DNA from: Microbacterium sp. MYb62
GTDB lineage: Bacteria; Actinomycetota; Actinomycetes; Actinomycetales; Microbacteriaceae
NCBI RefSeq assembly: GCF_002979475.1
Contig: NZ_PCOY01000019.1
Location: 1-64,000 of the forward strand
Direction of reading: 5' to 3'
Length of the DNA: 64,000 bases
The notes under the pieces were generated by a model, which did no database searches, was not told the DNA's origin, and saw only the letters and a program-made list of their open reading frames with translations. The translations under genes and the position numbers were made by a program. Shown here one piece after another: positions 56,684-62,568 of the stretch. Position 1 is the first letter of the stretch. Each line of letters opens with the position of its first letter.

Positions 56684-59065
56684 TCAGCCGTGGTGATTCT
56701 GGCCATCGTGATGGTCGTCGCCATCGTGGTGATTCTGGCCATCGTGGTGATTCTCGCCATCGTGATGGTCGTCGCCCGGGTGCTCTTCCTCGGAGGGCTC
56801 GCCATCCGTGCCGGTGTCGGCGTCACCGTCGAGGTGCTCATCGCTGTCACGATCGTGGTTCTCACCGTCGGTCGATCCCTCGGGGGCTGTGTCCGCATCG
56901 GTCGCGTCGTCGTCGGTCGCGTCCTCGTCGGTCGCGTCCTCGTCGGTCGCGTCCTCGTCGGTCGTCTCGTTGTTCGTCGCCCCGTCCGCGGTACCCACGG
57001 CGTCATCGTCGCTCGCAGGCTCGTCGGTGCTCGTTTCGGCGGTACTGGTCTCTTCGGCCGCAGGCTCGTCGGCCGCAGGCTCCTCGGTGCCGGCTTCCTC
57101 GATGCCCGTTCCGTCGGAGCTGGTCTCGTCGTTCACGGAGGCGTCGGTGTCGGTTTCGTCGGTACCGACCTCTTCGACGGCGTCATCCGCGGACTCCGAT
57201 ACCGAGACGGTGTCGATGACACCGGTGGATGCGACCGTCCAGTGCGTACCTTCATCCGAGGCGCCTTCGTCCGAGGTGCCTTCGTCCGAGGTGCTTTCGT
57301 CCGTGGTGCTTTCGTCCGTGGTGCTTTCGTCCGTGGTGCTTTCGTCTGTGGTGCTTTCGTCCGTGGTGCCGTCTTCCGAGGCGTCTCCCTGCGAGGCGCG
57401 GGCGTCCGCACGCAGCGGGTAGTCCCGCGGCTCGTCCTCGTAGTACGCACGCGCGGCTGCGGCGAGCATCGAGCTCACTGCTGCCGATCGGGGGTCGTCC
57501 TCGGCATCGGACATGTCGCTCGCCGTGTCGGCATCCTCGTCGGCGGAATCGGGGGCCCCATCAAGCTCGGCGAAGATCTCGACCCCGCTGTGGTCGTCAT
57601 CGCCTGACGCGGCGTGTGCCGGCGACTCCGCTGCTGAATCCGCGGATGCGGGATCGGCGGCACCGAACGGCGTCGTCGCGGCGGCGGCAGGCGCCGAGGA
57701 ACCGAACAGGATCTCATCGAAGGACTGGGGCGAAGCCCCCTCCGTCGACGCTGCGTCGGCGGAGGCGTCCTCGGTCTGGGCGTCGTCGCCTTGCTCGTCA
57801 TCCGACTCGGACGCGTCTGCGTCGACCGCACTCGCCTCGTCGGCCGACGCCTCGGCGCCGTTCGCCTCGTCGGCAGGTGCCTCGTCGGCAACCGACACCG
57901 ATTCCTCGTCCGTCGAGTCCTCGTCCGTCGAGTCCTCGTTCACCGCACCGGCGGCGGCGGAGGCGAGGTCATCGCCCACGGCCTCGTCGGCAGGAGTGGC
58001 GGCGGCCTCGGCAGCCCAGGCGGCGGCCGCCGCGACCGGGATGGCGACCACGGAATCGGCAGGTGCCGGAGGAACGTCCGCATCTGCATCTGCATCGGCG
58101 TTTGCGTCAGCGTCGGGGCCGGTCGGAGCCGGTGCGACGAGGGGTGCCGCGACATCGGCGTTCGGCAGGAGCCGGCCTCCGCGCATCAGATCGATGAAGA
58201 CGTCTTCCAGCGTCGGTCCGCGCTGCACGAGCGTGCTCAGGGCGATCCCGGCGTCGGCGGCGACCGCGCCGACCGTGCCGGCGTCTCCGCCGCGCACGGT
58301 CAGTCCGGAGCGCAGCACCTCGATGTCGAAGCCGGCAGCGGACAGGGCCGCCGTCAGTGCACCGCGATCCGCGGCATCCACGATCACGGAGCCGCCCTTC
58401 GTGTCGGCGAGCGTCTCGATGCCGCTGGCCAGCACCAGCTTCCCCTTCGAGAGGACGAGCACGTTGTCGGCAACCTGCTCCACCTCGCTGAGGACGTGCG
58501 ACGACACGAGCACCGTGCGTCCTTCGTCGGCGAGACGACGCATCAGCAGTCGCATCCAGCGGATGCCCTCGGGGTCGAGTCCGTTGGCGGGCTCGTCGAA
58601 GACGAGGGCGCCGGGGTCGCCGAGGAGTGCGTGTGCGACGCTGAGCCGCTGGCGCATACCGAGGGAGAAGCCGCCGATCCGCGAGTCGCCCTCGCCCTCG
58701 AGGCCGACCAGCGAGAGGACCTCGCTCACGCGGGCCAGCGGGATGCCGTTCGCCTTCGCGGCGATGGTCAGCTGGCGTTCGGCCGTACGGCGGGGGCGGT
58801 AGACGGTCTCTTCGAGAACCGCACCGATCGTGCGCAGCGGCTGGCGGAGCTCGGCATAGGCCGTGCCGCCGATCGTCGCGGTTCCGGATGTGGCGCGCAC
58901 CTGGCCGAGCAGGATGCGCAGCGTGGTGGTCTTGCCGGCTCCGTTCGGGCCGAGGAAGGCGGTGACGGCGCCGGGCTCGACGCGCGCGGAGAAGTCCGAG
59001 ACAGCGGTCACCTCATTGAAGCGCTTCGTCACGTGCGTGAACTCGAGCACCTGTCCTTCAGGCAT
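56684..59065 (-). CDS. ABC-type ATPase with a 490-residue acidic, His-rich disordered tail
   Basis: Residues 1-300 are a complete ABC-2-type ATPase: LGPNGAGKTTTLRIL (Walker A), FSLGMRQRLSVAHALL (signature), GALVFDEPANGLD (Walker B) and VSSHVLSEVEQVAD (H-loop). Such ATPases normally end near residue 310. Here about 490 more residues follow, very rich in Asp, Glu, Ala, Ser and Thr. They contain five-residue repeats (TDEST, ATDED), and the last 40 residues are made of His-His-Asp-Gly units that could bind metal. No permease is adjacent. ATG 59065 has a GAGAGG-type site upstream. Confidence 0.88.
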   Translation of the reverse strand: MPEGQVLEFTHVTKRFNEVTAVSDFSARVEPGAVTAFLGPNGAGKTTTLRILLGQVRATSGTATIGGTAYAELRQPLRTIGAVLEETVYRPRRTAERQLTIAAKANGIPLARVSEVLSLVGLEGEGDSRIGGFSLGMRQRLSVAHALLGDPGALVFDEPANGLDPEGIRWMRLLMRRLADEGRTVLVSSHVLSEVEQVADNVLVLSKGKLVLASGIETLADTKGGSVIVDAADRGALTAALSAAGFDIEVLRSGLTVRGGDAGTVGAVAADAGIALSTLVQRGPTLEDVFIDLMRGGRLLPNADVAAPLVAPAPTGPDADANADADADADVPPAPADSVVAIPVAAAAAWAAEAAATPADEAVGDDLASAAAGAVNEDSTDEDSTDEESVSVADEAPADEANGAEASADEASAVDADASESDDEQGDDAQTEDASADAASTEGASPQSFDEILFGSSAPAAAATTPFGAADPASADSAAESPAHAASGDDDHSGVEIFAELDGAPDSADEDADTASDMSDAEDDPRSAAVSSMLAAAARAYYEDEPRDYPLRADARASQGDASEDGTTDESTTDESTTDESTTDESTTDESTSDEGTSDEGASDEGTHWTVASTGVIDTVSVSESADDAVEEVGTDETDTDASVNDETSSDGTGIEEAGTEEPAADEPAAEETSTAETSTDEPASDDDAVGTADGATNNETTDEDATDEDATDEDATDDDATDADTAPEGSTDGENHDRDSDEHLDGDADTGTDGEPSEEEHPGDDHHDGENHHDGQNHHDGDDHHDGQNHHG
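56691..56780 (-). repeat. 18-bp tandem repeat coding for His-His-Asp-Gly units
   Basis: Five units start at 56691, 56709, 56727, 56745 and 56763. They encode the His-rich C-terminus of the ABC ATPase; units alternate between Gln-Asn, Asp-Asp and Glu-Asn spacers. Confidence 0.85.
56901..56960 (-). repeat. 15-bp tandem repeat, four units, acidic tail
   Basis: Units start at 56901, 56916, 56931 and 56946 and are identical apart from one base in the first. They encode Ala-Thr-Asp-Glu/Asp-Asp units of the ABC ATPase tail. Confidence 0.85.
57251..57370 (-). repeat. 15-bp tandem repeat, eight units, acidic tail
   Basis: Eight units run without gaps. The middle ones are identical or differ at one base, and the outer ones are more diverged. 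They encode Thr-Asp-Glu-Ser/Gly-Thr units of the ABC ATPase tail. Confidence 0.92.
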
Positions 59066-59177
59066 CCGTGACCTCTCGTCGCATTTGAACAGTTCCTCCC
59101 TATCCTGCCGGAAAAGCCTGTCGGATCCCGCATTTCGCGCGGAATACCGCCCTTGGAGAGGAGGTAGCCTGGCACGC

Positions 59178-60239
59178 GTGACCGATTCTCAGGCTGCGTC
59201 CCGTGTCCTCGTCCGCACCGAAGGGGCGCTCGGGCGACTCACCCTCAACCGTCCGGAGGCGATCAACGCCCTCGATGAGGAGATGATCCAGATCCTCACC
59301 GAGACGCTCGACGCCTGGCGCGACGACACCGACGTGCAGATCGTGCTGATCGACGGCGCGGGAGACCGCGGCATGTGCGCCGGTGGTGACGTGCGCGTGC
59401 TGCACGCGCAGATCGTCGCAGGACAGGCGGAACGCACGGCGGAGTTCTTCCGGGCCGAGTACGCGTTGAACGCGATGATCGCGGAGTATCCCAAGCCGAT
59501 CGTCGCCTTCGCCGACGGCATCACGATGGGCGGCGGCATCGGTCTGGCCGGTCACGCGGCGATCCGCATCGTGACGGAGCGCTCGAAGCTCGCCATGCCC
59601 GAAACCCGCATCGGCTTCACCCCCGACGTCGGGGGCACCTGGCTGCTCGGGCGGGCGCCCGGCCGCTTCGGCGAGTACTTCGGCCTGACCGGCGCCGCCA
59701 TGAGCGGAGCGGATGCCGTATACCTCGGCTTCGCCGACCATTTCGTGCCGTCGGACCGTCTGGACGCGCTCAGCGAGGCACTCGCGTTCCGCGCGGACCC
59801 CACCGGCCCCAGCGAGATCGTGCTGCTCTTCGACGAGACACCCGAGCCCACGCAGCTGCCGGCGGCGAAGGAATGGATCGACGAGGCGTTCTCGGCGCCG
59901 ACCGTGAGCGAGATCATCGAGCACCTGCACGCGCGGGGAACCACGGATGCCGCGGCCACCGCCGACCTCCTCGAGGGGCTCGCACCGACCGGCCTCACCG
60001 TCACGCTCGACGCCGTGCGCGAGGCGCGCGAGCTGCCGGGACTGCGTGCCGCGCTCGAAGGCGAGTACCGACGGGTGCTGTGGTTCGTCAACGAGCACCC
60101 CGACCTGGTCGAGGGCATCCGGGCGCAGCTCGTCGACAAGGATCGCAACCCGAAATGGGACCCGCCGACGCTGGCGGAGCTGTCCGCGGACGCCGGTGCC
60201 CCCGCCCGGGCGTACGTGCCGCAGCCGCCGCTGTTCTGA
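59178..60239 (+). CDS. 3-hydroxyisobutyryl-CoA hydrolase-like enoyl-CoA hydratase family protein
   Basis: The 353-residue protein has the crotonase fold with an oxyanion hole (MCAGGDVRVLH and ITMGGGIGLAGHAAIRI) and PETRIGFTPDVGGTWLLGR, a block typical of 3-hydroxyisobutyryl-CoA hydrolases of valine breakdown. The C-terminal 130 residues fit that subfamily better than simple hydratases. Catalytic Glu and Asp are both present (PETRIG, PDVGG). GTG 59178 follows TAGCCT (59165-59170) by seven bases and replaces any longer frame. No other valine catabolism gene is adjacent. The start of the gene's stop region is echoed downstream (60230-60256). Confidence 0.85.
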   Translation: MTDSQAASRVLVRTEGALGRLTLNRPEAINALDEEMIQILTETLDAWRDDTDVQIVLIDGAGDRGMCAGGDVRVLHAQIVAGQAERTAEFFRAEYALNAMIAEYPKPIVAFADGITMGGGIGLAGHAAIRIVTERSKLAMPETRIGFTPDVGGTWLLGRAPGRFGEYFGLTGAAMSGADAVYLGFADHFVPSDRLDALSEALAFRADPTGPSEIVLLFDETPEPTQLPAAKEWIDEAFSAPTVSEIIEHLHARGTTDAAATADLLEGLAPTGLTVTLDAVREARELPGLRAALEGEYRRVLWFVNEHPDLVEGIRAQLVDKDRNPKWDPPTLAELSADAGAPARAYVPQPPLF

Positions 60240-60256
60240 GGCGAGCTGTTCCGGGG
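60230..60256 (+). repeat. 12-base near-repeat spanning the stop codon
   Basis: Bases 60230-60241 include the TGA stop and recur at 60245-60256 with two mismatches (10 of 12), spaced by three bases. This is the weakest of the stop-spanning repeats. Confidence 0.35.
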
Positions 60257-60338
60257 TCAAGCGCGGGGCGGGGGAAGTCACCGCTTCGTAAGGAGTATTC
60301 CGGGACGGCGGCGACCGGTCTTGCGTAGCGTCGGGGTC

Positions 60339-60803
60339 ATGACGTCTTTCACAGTGAATCTCCTCAAAGCGGAACCGGACATCTACCGCGCACTCGACGC
60401 CTTCTCGGACTCCGTCGACGAGGCGTGCGCGGCCAACGGCATCGATGAGAGGTTGAAGGAGCTGACGACCGTGTACACGTCGCAGTTGAACGGATGCGCG
60501 TACTGCAACCGCGCGCACTCGGAAGACGCGATCGCCGCCGGTGTGGAAGCCGACACTCTCCTGCAGCTCGCGACCTGGCGGGAGAGCGGGGTGTTCAGCG
60601 AACGGGAGCGGGTCGCCCTCGAGACCGCCGAGGCGTTCGTCCACATCCCCTCCGGGGCGCTCCCCGAAGAGCTCGGACGGCGTGCTCTGGCCGTCTTCAC
60701 CGAGAAGGAGTTCGCCGCGCTCTCGTGGCTGTGCGTGGCCTACAACGCGATCAATCGCGCCATCGTCGTGAGCGGGCTCCGCGTGGCCCCGCAGTCGGCC
60801 TGA
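60339..60803 (+). CDS. Carboxymuconolactone decarboxylase / AhpD-like protein
   Basis: The 154-residue all-helical protein has the AhpD-type motif GCAYCNRAHSEDAIAAG (Cys-x2-Cys plus His), the peroxidase and disulphide-reductase site of alkylhydroperoxidase-like members. It probably reduces organic peroxides; an aromatic decarboxylase role is less likely because the Cys pair is intact. ATG 60339 follows TAGCGT (60326-60331) by seven bases. It converges on the GntR gene with a gap of 29 bases and is not linked to an ahpC gene here. Confidence 0.85.
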   Translation: MTSFTVNLLKAEPDIYRALDAFSDSVDEACAANGIDERLKELTTVYTSQLNGCAYCNRAHSEDAIAAGVEADTLLQLATWRESGVFSERERVALETAEAFVHIPSGALPEELGRRALAVFTEKEFAALSWLCVAYNAINRAIVVSGLRVAPQSA

Positions 60804-60819
60804 TCCGTCGGAATCGTCT

Positions 60820-60843
60820 TCTCGTCCTCGGTCTAGTCCTCGG
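60820..60843 (-). repeat. 12-bp tandem duplication across the GntR-gene stop codon
   Basis: On the minus strand, bases 60843-60832 contain the TAG stop and are repeated at 60831-60820 with one mismatch (11 of 12), which removes the stop from the second copy. Confidence 0.6.
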
Positions 60844-61249
60844 CCTCGTCCGTGTCTTCGGCGGTGGTCGCCGCCTCGGAGTCCGGGCGTGGCTGCCAGA
60901 TCGTCCGGAACACATCGACGACGTCATCCGGATCGGCACCGACGGCCCCGGCCTCGTCGACGAGCTCGCGGATGCGCCGCATCACGGATGCGGGGAGCAC
61001 GCCGGCCGACTCGGCGACCCTGGTGCCTGCGGCTGTGCGCGAGATCACGAGACCTTCCCCCTCGAGCATCTTGTAGGCGCGGGCGGCGGTGCCGGGGGCC
61101 ACCCCGAGATCGCTCGCCGTCTGGCGGACGGTCGGCAGCCGCTCGCCCGCGCCGAGCTGCCCGGAGACGATGAGTCCGCGCAGCTGGCGGTAGATGTCGA
61201 GCGCCGGGTTGGCCTCGTCGGCGGGCGACAGCTTCGGATTCGAGCTCAC
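60833..61249 (-). CDS. GntR-family regulator, YtrA type
   Basis: The 138-residue protein has a GntR winged helix (LDIYRQLRGLIVSGQLGAGERLPTVRQTASDLGVAPGTAARAYKMLEGEGLVI, residues 17-70) and only a short helical extension with an acidic tail. This is the YtrA subfamily, which usually regulates neighbouring membrane-protein or ABC transporter genes. It overlaps the upstream membrane protein gene by four bases, as YtrA operons do. Direct repeats at 62318-62348 are possible binding sites. Its own stop is tandemly duplicated. Confidence 0.88.
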   Translation of the reverse strand: MSSNPKLSPADEANPALDIYRQLRGLIVSGQLGAGERLPTVRQTASDLGVAPGTAARAYKMLEGEGLVISRTAAGTRVAESAGVLPASVMRRIRELVDEAGAVGADPDDVVDVFRTIWQPRPDSEAATTAEDTDEAED

Positions 61250-62301
61250 CGTGCGGCCTCCGCGTCTGCCGTGCTCTCGACCGGAGCATCCGAGAGCGGG
61301 CCGTACCCCAACTGTGCCGTCACGAGGAGCAGCAGCACGAACGCCGTGATCTCCAGGGCCGGCGCCAGCCAGCCGCCGATGGCGGCGATCTCCCCGTATC
61401 GCCAGAAAACCTCATAGGACTCGCTGCCGCCGTCGCTCTGGATGGTCAGCCCGGTGAGGGTGCCGGCCTCGGCGATGAAGCGCCACGCCCCCGCGAGGGC
61501 GAGCAGGGCGCCGGAGGTCACGATCCGCGTGACCCCCTTCGCGATGTCGCGGCGTTCGCGCTGCTCGGCGATCACGATCTCGGGGTGGAGGAACGCGCGC
61601 GCCGCGTTGGCGTGCAGAGCGGCCGCGGTCACCGCCACGAGGACGGCGGTGCAGATCAGGACGGGGATGCCGTAGGCCCACCCGTAGAACCAGGGGCGGA
61701 TCGGGTCGATGGACTCGTTCGAGACGCCGATCTCGAGGTAGACGTAGGGGCCGTCGCCGATGCGCGAGGAGGCCATGCCCGCGGCGACCGAGGTGGCGAT
61801 GAGGGAGAGCAGTGCGGTGACCGCGCCCAGGGAACCGATGCGGGGACTGAAGGTCAGCCAGGTGCGACGGGAGGAGAGGGCCGGGCGCTCCGGTCGGGAG
61901 CTGCCCCGTGTGGCGATGAGCACCAGCAGGACGCCGATGCCGATGGACGCCGTGAACACGGGTGCCGCGTACCGCCACCAGGACACGACGCCGTTGAGGT
62001 TCAGGGCGTAGCCGGTGATCAGGTTCTCGGCGAGGAAGACGGCGATGACGGCGATCGCGGAGATGCCGAGCATCCGATGCTCGGGCGCGTAGCGGGCGAC
62101 GATTCCGCCGGTCGCGGTCGCGGGGAGTCGCGCACCGCTCTCCTGGCGTGCACGCCGACGGGGAGAGGCGACGATGCCGACGGCGATGATCGCCGCGAGG
62201 ATCAGCGAGACCCACGGCATCGAGAGGACGGCGCCCAGCAGCTGTGCGGGATCGCCTGACCAGAGGTCGGGTGCGGGCGGGGAGGCGATGATCGCGGGCA
62301 T
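61246..62301 (-). CDS. Polytopic membrane protein, co-transcribed with GntR regulator
   Basis: No family is recognised with confidence. The 351-residue product has about eight hydrophobic segments (near residues 32-48, 76-96, 112-133, 157-180, 211-236, 260-276, 305-320 and 322-336), and its loops hold several Trp, Tyr and Arg residues. It starts at ATG 62301 and is followed without a gap by the GntR regulator, so the pair is probably autoregulated. A role in membrane stress or antibiotic sensing is suggested by the YtrA-type context and by the ABC exporter on the other side, an inference. Confidence 0.75.
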   Translation of the reverse strand: MPAIIASPPAPDLWSGDPAQLLGAVLSMPWVSLILAAIIAVGIVASPRRRARQESGARLPATATGGIVARYAPEHRMLGISAIAVIAVFLAENLITGYALNLNGVVSWWRYAAPVFTASIGIGVLLVLIATRGSSRPERPALSSRRTWLTFSPRIGSLGAVTALLSLIATSVAAGMASSRIGDGPYVYLEIGVSNESIDPIRPWFYGWAYGIPVLICTAVLVAVTAAALHANAARAFLHPEIVIAEQRERRDIAKGVTRIVTSGALLALAGAWRFIAEAGTLTGLTIQSDGGSESYEVFWRYGEIAAIGGWLAPALEITAFVLLLLVTAQLGYGPLSDAPVESTADAEAAR

Positions 62302-62317
62302 GGGGTGTCCGTTCTGT

Positions 62318-62348
62318 TTGTATCATAGGTCTATCACAAGTTGTATCA
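62318..62348. promoter_or_regulatory. Direct repeats in the promoter region of the GntR operon
   Basis: TTGTATCA occurs at 62318-62325 and again at 62341-62348, with starts 23 bp apart, in an AT-rich stretch. On the minus strand TATGAT (62327-62322) could be the -10 for the membrane protein gene. GntR/YtrA binding is a plausible reason for the repeats. Confidence 0.4.
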
Positions 62349-62432
62349 GTGAGTAAACACAACATGGACCGCCGGTTCTGTCCTCCTGTTGTTCGCCCGC
62401 GTGCAGAAACCGCTGATCGCACGAGAAACCGG

Positions 62433-62447
62433 TTCGCTGTCAGCGAA
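62433..62447 (+). promoter_or_regulatory. Leader hairpin before the ABC exporter
   Basis: TTCGCT-GTC-AGCGAA is a perfect 15-base inverted repeat in the leader of the ABC exporter, 24 bases before a possible 28-residue ORF. It could be an RNA element or an operator. Confidence 0.35.
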
Positions 62448-62470
62448 GGTCCACCGTCAGGGGGATACGA

Positions 62471-62557
62471 ATGTCGGTGCTTCGTGGCACTCTGTCTTGT
62501 GGCCGGTTGTCGGTCGGCATCCGTCTGCCGAGAAACCCGCCGCTTCATCCTTCCTAG
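62471..62557 (+). CDS. Possible 28-residue leader peptide upstream of the ABC exporter
   Basis: ATG 62471 has a strong GGGGGA site seven to eight bases upstream. It encodes 28 residues (basic, with one Cys and several Pro near the end) before a TAG at 62557. The exporter start follows 11 bases later. The layout fits a leader peptide that couples translation or controls attenuation, as described for other multidrug ABC exporters, but it could be chance in GC-rich DNA. Confidence 0.35.
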   Translation: MSVLRGTLSCGRLSVGIRLPRNPPLHPS

Positions 62558-62568
62558 AAAGTCCGCCT

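Noticed and set aside
56447-57607. Plus-strand frame giving a Val/Ile-rich, membrane-like protein
   Set aside because: It is the mirror of the His-Asp-Gly and acidic repeats of the ABC ATPase tail, so the hydrophobic runs are a by-product of those codons.
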